From the NCBI RefSeq assembly GCF_014077625.1, contig NZ_JACFXU010000014.1, positions 248,001 through 312,000 on the forward strand: 64,000 bases of DNA, written 5' to 3'. The notes below the pieces were generated by a model. It had not been told where the DNA came from, did no database searches, and was given only the letters and a program-made list of their open reading frames with translations. This DNA is from Sediminihaliea albiluteola. Its GTDB lineage: Bacteria; Pseudomonadota; Gammaproteobacteria; Pseudomonadales; Halieaceae. Positions 44,507 through 53,325 of the stretch are shown one piece after another; within the stretch, counting starts at the first letter, position 1; each line of letters opens with the position of its first letter. The position numbers were made by a program, and so were the translations under genes.

Positions 44507-45030
44507 TCAGCTGTTACATCAGTTTGGGTAGCAACTTAGAGAATCCCGAAGCTCAGTTGCAGCAAGCCGTCTCTAGTATCGCTAGCATTGCGCGCTCACA
44601 AGTGGCTGCTAGCTCAGCCGTATACCGCAGCGCCCCCGTTGGCCCAGGCCAACAAGCGGACTATCTCAATGCGGTGCTAGCCCTGGGCACTGACTTACCG
44701 CCCATGGACTTACTTGACGCGCTACAGAGCATTGAAAATGCCCAGGGCAGAGTACGCGAGCAGCGCTGGGGGCCACGCACCCTCGATTTAGACATTTTAC
44801 TGTACGGCAAGCAGATCATTAATGAGCCGCGCTTGACCGTCCCCCACCCAGCGATGAGTGAGCGCAACTTTGTACTGAGGCCACTGGCAGACATCTGCAA
44901 TCAAGACTTTGCACTGCCCTGCGGTGACACACTAGGCAAACTATTACAGAACTGCCATGGTGGCCGCCTCGAACGAACATCCATTCGCCTCAATATACCC
45001 CCTAGTCAAGGAGTGCAGCTTGAGCGGTGA
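44503..45030 (+). CDS. folK: HPPK (7,8-dihydro-6-hydroxymethylpterin pyrophosphokinase)
   Basis: A 175-residue folate-pathway enzyme that moves pyrophosphate from ATP to the pterin. The family motifs are ISLGSNLENP, SAVYRSAPVGPGQQADYLNAVLAL, and RWGPRTLDLDILLYG with the two metal Asp, then VPHPAMSERNFVLRPLADI. It overlaps pcnB by four bases and the next kinase gene by about 11. The other folate gene in this window is folP at 62916. Confidence 0.95.
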   Translation: MISCYISLGSNLENPEAQLQQAVSSIASIARSQVAASSAVYRSAPVGPGQQADYLNAVLALGTDLPPMDLLDALQSIENAQGRVREQRWGPRTLDLDILLYGKQIINEPRLTVPHPAMSERNFVLRPLADICNQDFALPCGDTLGKLLQNCHGGRLERTSIRLNIPPSQGVQLER

Positions 45031-45703
45031 TAAGCAAAGCATTGGTGTCGACCTAAAAGGACGGACTCCGCCCCCTTTTATCGCGGTTGAAGGCCCGATT
45101 GGAGTCGGCAAAACAACTCTGGCCAAACGTCTAGCAGCCAGTTTCGGCTATCCGACCTTGTTGGAAAATGCTGAACAGAACCCCTTCCTTGAGAAGTTCT
45201 ACCGCAGCCCGAAGCAATCGGCCCTAGCGACGCAATTATTTTTCTTGTTTCATCGCAGCGAGAAAATTCAAGACCTGCGTCAGGCTGATATTTTTGCGCC
45301 AGTACGGGTGGCCGACTTTCTTATCGATAAAGACCCCCTGTTCGCTCGCATCAATCTCGAGCCAGATGAATTCCAGCTCTACGAGCGGGTTTACCAGCAG
45401 ATGACCATCGACGCACCCAAGCCCGATCTAGTCATATACTTACAGGCTTCGACCGATGTTTTACTAGAGCGCATCGAGCAGCGCGGCGTTAGTTTTGAGC
45501 AAGGAATCAGCCGCGATTATCTTGAGCGCCTGAACGAAGTGTACAGTGAGTTTTTTCTATATTACGATGGCGCCCCATTACTGATCGTTAATGCCAGTGA
45601 AATTGATCTGGCTAATAGCGACAGAGATTATTCACATTTGGTTGACTACCTGCTCGATATCCGCAGTGGCCGCCATTACTTCAACCCCACTTTTTTTGGA
45701 TAG
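45020..45703 (+). CDS. Deoxynucleoside kinase
   Basis: A 227-residue deoxynucleoside kinase (dGK/dCK/dAK family) with the P-loop GPIGVGKTTLAKRLA, the ENAEQNPFLEKFY substrate region, and the lid-like LERIEQRGVSFEQGISRDYLERL. It salvages deoxynucleosides by phosphorylation. The frame is open from 44957, inside folK. TTG 45020 has AAGGAG 6 bases upstream and starts before GDKQSIGVDL, so it is chosen. It sits between folK and panB, a spot where several gammaproteobacteria carry this gene. It overlaps folK by 11 bases and is 7 bases from panB. Confidence 0.87.
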   Translation: MSGDKQSIGVDLKGRTPPPFIAVEGPIGVGKTTLAKRLAASFGYPTLLENAEQNPFLEKFYRSPKQSALATQLFFLFHRSEKIQDLRQADIFAPVRVADFLIDKDPLFARINLEPDEFQLYERVYQQMTIDAPKPDLVIYLQASTDVLLERIEQRGVSFEQGISRDYLERLNEVYSEFFLYYDGAPLLIVNASEIDLANSDRDYSHLVDYLLDIRSGRHYFNPTFFG

Positions 45704-45710
45704 TTCCGCC

Positions 45711-46502
45711 ATGGGCAAGATCACCGTCAGCACCCTGGATAAGATGAAAGCCGCAGGGGAGAAGTTTGTCTGCATCACCGCCTACGATGCGACCTTTGCA
45801 CGCCTAGTCAGTGAAGCAGGGGCAGAAACCATACTCGTAGGCGACTCCCTGGGTAATGTGATTCAGGGCCAGGGCAGTACAATCCCGGTTAAAATTGAGC
45901 ATATGGCTTACCACACCGAGTGTGTGGCCAGAGCACAACCCGACTCCCTCATTATCGCCGACATGCCATTCATGAGCTACGGTACCCCCGAAGACACCAT
46001 GAGTAACGCTGCACAGCTGATGCAGGCTGGCGCACAAATGGTCAAGGTAGAAGGTGGTGTTTGGCTGAGTGACTCAATCAGCATGCTAGTGGAACGCGGT
46101 ATCCCTGTCTGCGCGCACCTTGGCCTGACCCCGCAATCAGTTAACGTATTTGGCGGCTACCGAGTTCAGGGCCGCACGCCCAAGAGTGCTAAATCCATTT
46201 TAGCGGACGCGGTAGAGATTCAAGACGCGGGCGCCAGCTTACTTGTTTTGGAATGCGTGCCCACACACCTCGCTACGGATATCAGTGAGAAACTGGACAT
46301 CCCGGTGATTGGTATCGGCGCCGGGCCGGGCACTGATGCTCAGGTCTTGGTTATGCACGACTTGCTGGGGCTTTCTGAGCACACGCCCCGCTTCGTCAAA
46401 AACTTCATGGAAAATCAAGCTAGCATTCAAGATGCTCTGCGCGCATTCGTAGCCGCAGTAAAATCTGGGGATTACCCTCGCGAGGAGCACAGTTACGCCT
46501 AA
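45711..46502 (+). CDS. panB: 3-methyl-2-oxobutanoate hydroxymethyltransferase
   Basis: A 263-residue enzyme that makes ketopantoate from alpha-ketoisovalerate and methylene-tetrahydrofolate, the first step to pantothenate. The blocks GDSLGNVIQGQGSTIPV, YHTECVARAQPDSLIIADMPFMSYG, VKVEGG and HLGLTPQSVNVFGGY are diagnostic. The frame is open from 45591, inside the kinase gene; ATG 45711 gives the conserved start MGKITVSTLDKMKAAGEKF and is chosen. Confidence 0.96.
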   Translation: MGKITVSTLDKMKAAGEKFVCITAYDATFARLVSEAGAETILVGDSLGNVIQGQGSTIPVKIEHMAYHTECVARAQPDSLIIADMPFMSYGTPEDTMSNAAQLMQAGAQMVKVEGGVWLSDSISMLVERGIPVCAHLGLTPQSVNVFGGYRVQGRTPKSAKSILADAVEIQDAGASLLVLECVPTHLATDISEKLDIPVIGIGAGPGTDAQVLVMHDLLGLSEHTPRFVKNFMENQASIQDALRAFVAAVKSGDYPREEHSYA

Positions 46503-46554
46503 AACAGCCCAGCCGAAGCCGAAAGCTACGGATGGGCAGGGCTGCAAAGATAGT

Positions 46555-46593
46555 AAGCACTCACACCCAAGTGCTACCTAGTGCTTCTTTTGG
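46555..46593 (+). terminator. Possible terminator after panB
   Basis: AAGCACT (46555-46561) can pair with AGTGCTT (46580-46586), followed by CTTTTGG. An inner AGTGCT at 46570 offers an alternative pairing. The 250-base panB-panC gap holds this structure and nothing else that I recognise, so panC may have its own promoter. Confidence 0.45.
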
Positions 46594-46752
46594 TAACATC
46601 AAGGGTGATTTTTTTGCTTAAACCCGTTGCCCACTAGATTTTCATAAGGCATACTGCCTCCCCCTTGGCCTACACTCTATTGGTAGGGCCAAACCATTCA
46701 ACTCGACGATCGGTTTAGCGTCACCCATTCCACCACATAGGAAATGGAAGAT

Positions 46753-47637
46753 ATGCGAACTTATACTACTAACGCGACACTGCGTGCAGCCCTTAACGAC
46801 CTGCGTAGTAAGGGTCAGTCCATTGCTTTTGTGCCCACTATGGGCAACTTGCATGAAGGACACCTTCAGCTGGTGCGCTGCGCGCGCAAACGCTGTGATG
46901 TGGTGGTGGTCAGCATTTTTGTTAATCCACTGCAGTTTGGTGCTAACGAAGACCTCGACGCCTATCCTCGCACCTTAGCAGCCGATAAAGAGAAGCTGTT
47001 TAGTGAAGGCGTACAAGTCCTATTTACGCCCGGTGTCGAGGACATCTATCCCGAAGGGATGCACACTCACACACAAGTACAAGTGCCAGATATTTCTGAA
47101 ACCCTTTGTGGCAGCAGCCGTCCGGGACACTTTAACGGTGTGACCACGGTGGTCAATAAGCTGTTCAACATAGTGCAGCCCGACTTAGCCGTATTCGGCG
47201 AAAAAGACTTCCAGCAACTATCCATTGTTCGCAAAATGGTCAGCGACTTGTGCATGCCCGTACAAATAGTTGGCGTAGCCACAGCGCGCGATGAGGATGG
47301 TCTAGCCAAGAGTTCACGCAACGGCTATTTGTCACCTGAGCAGCGCCGTATTGCGCCTATCATTCATCAAACTCTGACCACCTGTCGCGAAGCCATAGCC
47401 TGTGGTTTTGACAACTTTTTGCAACTGGAGTCCCACGCTCGCATGCAGCTACTGCAAGCCGGTTTGGAGCCTGACTACTTCACCATACGCGACGCGCGCA
47501 CTCTGCGAGCAGTCAGTGAAGAGACTGAAGAAATAGCTATTCTAGCGGCGGCACGCTTAGGCAATACGCGCCTAATCGACAATGTTCGGTTGGCGGTTAA
47601 CCCAGCCAGCGACTGGGGCATGCTCGCTGCTCAGTGA
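46753..47637 (+). CDS. panC: Pantothenate synthetase
   Basis: A 294-residue enzyme that joins pantoate and beta-alanine with ATP to form pantothenate. The HIGH motif is TMGNLHEGHLQLV, followed by SIFVNPLQFGANEDLDAYPRT, GHFNGVTTVVNKLFNIVQPD and FGEKDFQQL; the KMSKS-like stretch is AKSSRNGYLS. ATG 46744 is possible, but ATG 46753 (MRTYTTN) fits the family start and has AGGA at a good distance. Unlike many relatives it is not close-packed with panB. Confidence 0.96.
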   Translation: MRTYTTNATLRAALNDLRSKGQSIAFVPTMGNLHEGHLQLVRCARKRCDVVVVSIFVNPLQFGANEDLDAYPRTLAADKEKLFSEGVQVLFTPGVEDIYPEGMHTHTQVQVPDISETLCGSSRPGHFNGVTTVVNKLFNIVQPDLAVFGEKDFQQLSIVRKMVSDLCMPVQIVGVATARDEDGLAKSSRNGYLSPEQRRIAPIIHQTLTTCREAIACGFDNFLQLESHARMQLLQAGLEPDYFTIRDARTLRAVSEETEEIAILAAARLGNTRLIDNVRLAVNPASDWGMLAAQ

Positions 47638-47664
47638 ACAGCAACTTAAGCTCTCCCCTCTTCC

Positions 47665-47752
47665 CTAGGCAGCGCTAAAGCGCTGCTTAGAGTTCATCGC
47701 CTTGCTTAGCAAGCAGGGGTCGATTAGTCTTGCTTGCCCTGCGATAGTTTTT
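47665..47752 (+). terminator. Terminator region after panC with two hairpins
   Basis: A first hairpin is CTAGGCAGCGCT (47665-47676) with AGCGCTGCTTAG (47679-47690), one G-U pair. A second, GCAGGG (47713-47718) with CCCTGC (47737-47742), is followed by GATAGTTTTT. The second has a U-tract and is the likelier intrinsic terminator. Confidence 0.55.
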
Positions 47753-47778
47753 CGCATTTCACTTTAGGAGCGACCCCA

Positions 47779-48159
47779 ATGACATATCGTGTAGTCTGTT
47801 TTGTTCTCTCTTCACTATTATTTGCCATCGTTGCTAGCGCTGATGACGACAAACGCATAGACCACTTTCGTGGAGTGCCAGCTGAAAGTCTGAGCGAAGC
47901 GCTGACCAACCTCGAGGAATACAATGCTCGCCTTGCCAAGCTACTCGCTCAAGAAGAGCTAAGTGATGCTGACATGGGCCAGATCCACCAGCTGTCTTAC
48001 ACGCTGGAGAATGCGCTAGAGCGTATTGAGGAAGAGCTGGAAGCAACCGAAGAAGCATTAGAGGCTGTCCACGTGGCCTCGGAACGCTTTAATCGCGAAG
48101 AAGTTATTGAGCGCGGTGGCGAATACCTAGAACGCAGCCAGCTGTTCATCGCCAAATAA
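47779..48159 (+). CDS. Small secreted helical protein (DUF6746-like)
   Basis: A 126-residue protein with a signal peptide (VVCFVLSSLLFAIVASA) and a mature part that is mostly Glu-rich helix: HFRGVPAESLSEALTNLEEYNARLAKLLA, then LSYTLENALERIEEELEATEEALEAVHVASERF. This resembles the small gammaproteobacterial family I know as DUF6746; function unknown. The frame opens at 47734, but ATG 47779 has AGGAG 8 bases upstream. It is followed after 33 bases by a small membrane protein gene on the same strand. Confidence 0.78.
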   Translation: MTYRVVCFVLSSLLFAIVASADDDKRIDHFRGVPAESLSEALTNLEEYNARLAKLLAQEELSDADMGQIHQLSYTLENALERIEEELEATEEALEAVHVASERFNREEVIERGGEYLERSQLFIAK

Positions 48160-48192
48160 ACAGCTTTCCACTGTTTATAGCTAGACGTCATC

Positions 48193-48618
48193 ATGGTGGC
48201 GTTACTCGAAGCTAACTGGGAGTGGCTACTCTTGGCCACCAGCGCTTTTTCTGTGCTGGCCCTGATTGCCACTCTTATTGCTTTGCCCTGGGTTTTAGCG
48301 CGCCTACCGACAGATTACTTTAACCAACCGCTGCGGCGCAGCTTGCGCCACTCTAAGCGCCACCCCTGGCTCAATGTCCTTATTATCATTGGCAAGAACC
48401 TCTTAGGAGCCCTGCTCGCCATACTCGGGCTGATCATGCTGGTCACACCTGGGCAAGGCCTACTGACTTTACTCGCCGGTTTCTTTTTGATGGATTTTCC
48501 CGGCAAGTACCACCTAGAGCGCAAACTAGTCACCAGCCCAGGTGTGTTACCTGCGGTTAATTGGATGCGCAAGCGACGTGGCTCACCACCAATGGATGAG
48601 CCCATCGATTTTGGTTAA
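48193..48618 (+). CDS. Small membrane protein (PGPGW-like)
   Basis: A 141-residue protein with two strong hydrophobic spans near 10-35 and 60-100. The second holds LGALLAILGLIMLVTPGQGLLTLLAGFFLMDFPGKY, which looks like the PGPGW-type transmembrane family. The C-terminus is basic then acidic. Function unknown. It ends 9 bases before the stop of the convergent barrel protein gene. Confidence 0.75.
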   Translation: MVALLEANWEWLLLATSAFSVLALIATLIALPWVLARLPTDYFNQPLRRSLRHSKRHPWLNVLIIIGKNLLGALLAILGLIMLVTPGQGLLTLLAGFFLMDFPGKYHLERKLVTSPGVLPAVNWMRKRRGSPPMDEPIDFG

Positions 48619-48627
48619 CAGCGGCCC

Positions 48628-49260
48628 TTACAAGTCGATCAGTACACCCAGACTCCAACCACTGAATTCTAACTTGCCGCTGAACTTGTCAAAGTCATCG
48701 AAGTCGTTCTCTATCTGTCGATAGGCTAAACGCAAGGAAATATCCAGCACCGGCATGTCAATCAGGTAATCTACTCCGGCCTCTATATCGTAAGCTTCGC
48801 TATCGTCAAAAGAAGTCGCAGTAGCTTCGCCATAAACACCAAAACCTGTCAGCGGCAAAGGTACTCGCAGCGCGCCATAAAGCTGAGGTATCCAACCATC
48901 AAAACTGCGTCCACCACCCAGCTTGCCGTTCTGGAAGCGCGTAGCAGCAAGGCCCAAGTCTAGATCAATGGCGAAATTATCTAGCACTTCATAGTAAGCG
49001 ATAGTATCCACTGTGGTCAGTGACATGCCCTGACTACCGCCTTCGGCATAATCCAAGTAACGCAGCTTAACATTTGGAATTAAAGGGATAGGGTGCTCAA
49101 AGGCCGCCGTGGCAGACCACTGCTGCTCTTTGCTGGCACTAAAGTCTGCTGCCTCACCTTTGGCCCACCAACTCGACAAACTCCCTTTAACGGCGAGTGC
49201 ATCAGCCCATGTGCTTGCACTAACAACGCTAAGCAAGAGCGCAAATAAATATTGCTTCAT
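48628..49260 (-). CDS. TIGR04219-type outer-membrane beta-barrel protein
   Basis: A 210-residue protein with signal peptide (LFALLLSVVSASTWA), then amphipathic strands and the conserved-looking PLIPNVKLRYLDY and DAYLYYEVLDN-like YYEVLDNFAIDLDLGLAATRF. It matches the small barrel family TIGR04219. Its C-terminus ends SLGVLIDL. ATG 49260 is chosen over 49275 because GGAG lies about 9 bases upstream and the signal peptide starts MKQ. It is a single gene; function unknown. Confidence 0.8.
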   Translation of the reverse strand: MKQYLFALLLSVVSASTWADALAVKGSLSSWWAKGEAADFSASKEQQWSATAAFEHPIPLIPNVKLRYLDYAEGGSQGMSLTTVDTIAYYEVLDNFAIDLDLGLAATRFQNGKLGGGRSFDGWIPQLYGALRVPLPLTGFGVYGEATATSFDDSEAYDIEAGVDYLIDMPVLDISLRLAYRQIENDFDDFDKFSGKLEFSGWSLGVLIDL

Positions 49261-49361
49261 ACAGTAATACTCCAAATAACTAAGCCTGAAAAACCTGTCG
49301 CGTAGCTGCTAATATTGCACTTACAGCGGCTAAATTCCGGCTCTTTCACTTCAACAAAGAC

Positions 49362-49389
49362 AAAAAAAAGGGATGCTCAGCAGCATCCC
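49362..49389 (-). terminator. Intrinsic terminator of pnp
   Basis: GGGATGCT (49370-49377) pairs with AGCATCCC (49382-49389) around CAGC. On the minus strand the stem is followed by eight T (the A-run at 49362-49369). It ends the long minus-strand operon after pnp. Confidence 0.9.
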
Positions 49390-49415
49390 CTTCTCATCGA
49401 ACTGAGCTTAGCCAA

Positions 49416-51545
49416 TTAAGAATCAGATGATTCCTGCTCTGTGCTCTGCTCAGCAGCTTCATCTTCCAACAGTTCTTTAATGGACAGCTTGATACGACCG
49501 CGCTGATCTACATCCAGCACTTTAACGCGAATTTCCTGACCTTCACTGAGGTGATCAGACACGTTCTCAACACGCTCATTAGCGATTTGAGAAATGTGTA
49601 CCAGACCATCTTTACCAGGCAGGATGTTTACGAAAGCACCGAAATCCACGATACGTGCAACTGTACCGGTGTACACCGCACCCACTTCAGCTTCAGCGGT
49701 GATCTCTTCGATCATGCTAACGGCTTTATCGCGGGCAGCTTGATCTTGACCAAATACGCGCACCGAACCATCGTCATCAATATCGACCGTGGCGCCAGAT
49801 TCTTCAGTGATAGAACGGATCATTGCACCGCCCTTACCAATGATGTCGCGAATCTTGTCGGAATCAACTTTCAAGGTCACCATGCTGGGCGCATTTTCAG
49901 ATGTTACTGTGCGAGCCGCTGGCAGCACTTCGTTCATCTGACCCAGGATGTGCAAGCGAGCCTGCAGTGCCTGACTGAGCGCGATCTCCATGATCTGCTC
50001 GTTAATACCTTCGATCTTAATGTCCATCTGCAGCGCAGTAACACCTTCGGCGGTACCGGCCACTTTAAAGTCCATGTCGCCGAGGTGGTCTTCGTCGCCG
50101 AGGATGTCAGTCAGAACAGCAAACTGGTTGCCTTCTTTAACCAGACCCATGGCGATACCCGCAACCGGTGCACTCAAGGGCACGCCCGCTGCCATCATAG
50201 CCAGAGAGCCGACACAGACTGAAGCCATAGAGCTAGAGCCATTGGACTCGGTGATCTCAGATACCACACGGATGGTGTAAGGGAATGCTTCGCTATCAGG
50301 CAATACAGCTGCCAGACCGCGACGCGCCAGACGACCGTGGCCTATTTCACGACGGCTAGTAAAACCAATACGACCCGCCTCACCCACTGAATAAGGAGGG
50401 AAGTTATAGTGCAGCATGAAAGGATCGCGACGCTCGCCTTCCAGGGCATCGATAATCTGCGCGTCACGGGTTGAGCCCAGTGTAACAGCGCCGATGGCCT
50501 GAGTTTCACCACGGGTAAACAGAGCTGAGCCGTGTACTTTGGGCAGCACGTCCACTTCACAAGCGATGGGGCGCACAGTGCGTGTATCACGACCGTCAAT
50601 ACGCGGCTCGCCGGCCAGAATACGCTTGCGCACCAAGTTCTTCTCAACGCTTTTAAAGATCTCTTTCACATCTTCGGCTGAGGGGCCGTCTTCTTCTACT
50701 GCCAAGGCCTCAACGCATGCTTCTTTGATCTCGTTAATGCGATCATAGCGCGCCGCTTTTTCGGTGATGCGGTAGGCTTCGCCCAGATCATTTTTAACCT
50801 GTGCTTCAACAGCTGCTAGCAGCTCCTGATTGACTTCAGGTGCCTGCCAGTCCCAACGGGGCTTGCCAGCTTCAGCGGCCAACTCTTTGACCGCCTGAAT
50901 AACCACCTGCATTTCTTGGTGCGCATAAAGTACCGCACCAAGCATCTGATCTTCGCTTAATTCAGCGGCCTGCGACTCAACCATCAGTACAGCGTCGCTG
51001 GTGCCAGCTACGACCATGTCCAGCTTGCTTTCGGCCAGCTGTTCGTAAGTCGGGTTAAGGGTGTAGCCCTGTGCTTCGGTGAAGCCTACACGTGCCGCGC
51101 CGATCGGACCGTTAAAGGGGCAACCAGAGATGGCCAGTGCAGCCGAGGTGCCGATCATTGCCGGAATATCGGGATCAATGTGCTTGTCCGCAGACATCAC
51201 GGTGCATACAACCTGCACCTCATTCATGAAGCCATCTTCAAACAGCGGCCGGATGGGGCGGTCAATCAGACGTGATGTCAGTGTTTCTTTTTCACTAGGG
51301 CGTGCTTCGCGCTTGAAAAAACCACCGGGAATCTTACCTACCGCGTAAGTTTTTTCCTGATAGTGTACGGACAACGGGAAAAAAGGCTGGTTAGGCTTAG
51401 CCGTCTTCTCCGCCACTACGGTCACTAGGACCGAGGTGTTTTCTACGGTAACCAGGACCGCGCCTGACGCCTGCCTGGCGATGCGGCCGGTTTCCAGAGT
51501 GACGGTCTGGCCACCATACTGGAATGTTTTAGTTACTGGATTCAA
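49416..51545 (-). CDS. pnp: Polynucleotide phosphorylase
   Basis: A 709-residue 3'-to-5' phosphorolytic exoribonuclease, part of the degradosome. It has two RNase PH domains (about 1-140 and 325-540; [16 protein letters not shown] and [31 protein letters not shown]), then KH ([18 protein letters not shown]) and S1 ([33 protein letters not shown]) RNA-binding domains. The start codon is TTG 51545 with GGAG 7 bases upstream. A 9-base GC stem-loop lies in its leader (51572-51594). Confidence 0.97.
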   Translation of the reverse strand: MNPVTKTFQYGGQTVTLETGRIARQASGAVLVTVENTSVLVTVVAEKTAKPNQPFFPLSVHYQEKTYAVGKIPGGFFKREARPSEKETLTSRLIDRPIRPLFEDGFMNEVQVVCTVMSADKHIDPDIPAMIGTSAALAISGCPFNGPIGAARVGFTEAQGYTLNPTYEQLAESKLDMVVAGTSDAVLMVESQAAELSEDQMLGAVLYAHQEMQVVIQAVKELAAEAGKPRWDWQAPEVNQELLAAVEAQVKNDLGEAYRITEKAARYDRINEIKEACVEALAVEEDGPSAEDVKEIFKSVEKNLVRKRILAGEPRIDGRDTRTVRPIACEVDVLPKVHGSALFTRGETQAIGAVTLGSTRDAQIIDALEGERRDPFMLHYNFPPYSVGEAGRIGFTSRREIGHGRLARRGLAAVLPDSEAFPYTIRVVSEITESNGSSSMASVCVGSLAMMAAGVPLSAPVAGIAMGLVKEGNQFAVLTDILGDEDHLGDMDFKVAGTAEGVTALQMDIKIEGINEQIMEIALSQALQARLHILGQMNEVLPAARTVTSENAPSMVTLKVDSDKIRDIIGKGGAMIRSITEESGATVDIDDDGSVRVFGQDQAARDKAVSMIEEITAEAEVGAVYTGTVARIVDFGAFVNILPGKDGLVHISQIANERVENVSDHLSEGQEIRVKVLDVDQRGRIKLSIKELLEDEAAEQSTEQESSDS

Positions 51546-51571
51546 GATTTTTCTCCAATTCTATACATGAC

Positions 51572-51594
51572 TACCGGGGCGCTAGGCCCCGGTA
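51572..51594 (-). promoter_or_regulatory. Stem-loop in the rpsO-pnp spacer
   Basis: TACCGGGGC (51572-51580) pairs perfectly with GCCCCGGTA (51586-51594). No U-tract follows, so it is not a simple terminator. In E. coli an RNase III hairpin in the pnp leader controls pnp; this could play that part. Confidence 0.5.
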
Positions 51595-51605
51595 TAAGGT
51601 ACAGC

Positions 51606-51875
51606 TTATCGACGTAGACCCAGTCGCTTGATCAGCTCGGCATAGCGAGCAACATCTTTACGCTTCAGATAATCCAGCAGCTTACGGCGCTGGTTAACCA
51701 TGCGGATCAGACCGCGACGTGAGTGGTGGTCATGCTTGTGTGATGCGAAGTGATCTCGCAGCTGCTCAATATTTGCCGTCAGCAACGCAACCTGTACTTC
51801 TGGGGAACCAGTATCACCTTCTGCTAACTGGTACTGTTTTACGATTTCTGCTTTCTGTTCTGCTGATAATGCCAT
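51606..51875 (-). CDS. rpsO: 30S ribosomal protein S15
   Basis: An 89-residue ribosomal protein with the classic S15 sequence ([52 protein letters not shown]). It binds the 16S rRNA central domain early in 30S assembly. It lies between truB and pnp, the usual order. Confidence 0.98.
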   Translation of the reverse strand: MALSAEQKAEIVKQYQLAEGDTGSPEVQVALLTANIEQLRDHFASHKHDHHSRRGLIRMVNQRRKLLDYLKRKDVARYAELIKRLGLRR

Positions 51876-51978
51876 TTCAATATTCCTCTATGTAATCTGC
51901 CTATAGCGGCCCCCACATTGAAGTTGCCGCCGTGTTTACTTATGAGCTTGCCCGTGCAGATTTACAGACAAGTTCTTG

Positions 51979-52908
51979 TCACCCACTAGTGACTATCAGT
52001 CGACGCGGCGCCACGCGCCCATCGTCCAATATTTCTCCTACACCCAGAAACTCTCCGGTCTCTAAATTAATTCGCACAATACCACTGTGAGGTGCTTTTG
52101 GCACCAATACTGCTTGGCCCTGGCGTATATAAAAACCCGCTGATTGCGTGAGACGTACTTCAGGTAAAGCCTTTACCGCAGTGTCTGCAGGCAACAATAA
52201 TTGATCCATCGCCGCTAGATCATCGTTTTCTTTTAAGGCCTCTAGAGTTGTTAGGCTCACACTATCTGCCAATGTGAATGGCCCCGCTTGGGTGCGACGC
52301 AATACACTGACATGTCCACCGCAAGCCAAGGCCTTACCGAGGTCCTCTGCAATAGAGCGCACGTAGGTGCCCTTGCTGCAGCGAATGGACACATCCAACT
52401 CGATCTTAGCTCCTAAGCGTAGCGCGCGCAGCTCGAGGCTATGTATAGTGACTCGGCGTGACTTGCGCTCAACTTCTTTGCCCTGCCGCGCCAGCTTATA
52501 AAGCGGCTGACCATTTTGCTTAATGGCCGAAAACATTGACGGAACTTGCTCGATTTCACCACGAAACGCCGTCAGTGCCTGTTCAATTTGTGCCTTAGTG
52601 ATCGCAGACGCGTCGTGCTCTGCTACTAACTCACCCTCGGCATCACCCGTGGTAGTGCTTTGACCTAGCACAAAGGTGCTGTCATAAGCTTTGTCGGCAT
52701 CCAGCAAATACTGGGAAAACTTAGTGGCTTCGCCAAAACACAGTGGCAATACGCCTGTCGCCAAGGGATCCAAGCTACCTGTATGCCCAGCCTTAGCTGC
52801 AAAATACAAGCGTTTGGCCTGCTGCAAGGCATGATTAGAACTGGTGCCTAAGGGCTTATCGAGCACCAAAATCCCATCGATTGCTCTGCCACGACGACGA
52901 CGCGCCAC
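51979..52908 (-). CDS. truB: tRNA pseudouridine-55 synthase
   Basis: A 309-residue enzyme that makes pseudouridine 55 in the T-loop of tRNA. The catalytic Asp is in HTGSLDPLATGVLPLCFGEATKFSQYLLDADK; CSKGTYVRSIAEDLG is also conserved. It starts at GTG 52908, two bases after the rbfA stop. The N-terminus begins with an Arg-rich stretch and IDGILVLDKPLG. Confidence 0.97.
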   Translation of the reverse strand: MARRRRGRAIDGILVLDKPLGTSSNHALQQAKRLYFAAKAGHTGSLDPLATGVLPLCFGEATKFSQYLLDADKAYDSTFVLGQSTTTGDAEGELVAEHDASAITKAQIEQALTAFRGEIEQVPSMFSAIKQNGQPLYKLARQGKEVERKSRRVTIHSLELRALRLGAKIELDVSIRCSKGTYVRSIAEDLGKALACGGHVSVLRRTQAGPFTLADSVSLTTLEALKENDDLAAMDQLLLPADTAVKALPEVRLTQSAGFYIRQGQAVLVPKAPHSGIVRINLETGEFLGVGEILDDGRVAPRRLIVTSG

Positions 52909-52910
52909 GA

Positions 52911-53315
52911 CTAGCTATCCTCTCCAGGCTCGTCATCCGCACGCAGACCTAACTGGCGATCGGCATCGGCCGCCTTGCGAATCAAACTCTCCATTGAGCG
53001 GCCCCGCCCGACACTGCTATCAAAGATAAAGCGCAGTTGAGGCACCGTGCGCATATTGCTGTCGCGCGACAATTGCGAGCGCAAAAAACCCGCAGCCTTA
53101 TTTAGCACAGTGGTCGCTTCAGCAGCTTCTTCAGCAGTATCACTGTCGAGAGCTGTGTAATAGACCCGCGCGTGGCCCAGGTCACGGCTGACATCAACAC
53201 CGGTAATGCTGACCATACCAAGGCGTGGATCGCGCACTTCGTGCTGAATTAAAGCCGCCAGTTCGCGCTGCAGGTAATCTGCAACGCGCTGGGTACGACT
53301 GTATTCTTTAGCCAT
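52911..53315 (-). CDS. rbfA: Ribosome-binding factor A
   Basis: A 134-residue KH-like factor for maturation of the 16S rRNA 5' end. It begins MAKEYSRTQRVADYLQREL and has VRDPRLGMVSITGVDVSRDL and LRFIFDSSVGRGRSMESL. The frame opens 27 bases earlier, but ATG 53315 gives the conserved start and the normal length (E. coli 133). It lies between infB and truB. Confidence 0.97.
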   Translation of the reverse strand: MAKEYSRTQRVADYLQRELAALIQHEVRDPRLGMVSITGVDVSRDLGHARVYYTALDSDTAEEAAEATTVLNKAAGFLRSQLSRDSNMRTVPQLRFIFDSSVGRGRSMESLIRKAADADRQLGLRADDEPGEDS

Positions 53316-53325
53316 AAATATGCCG

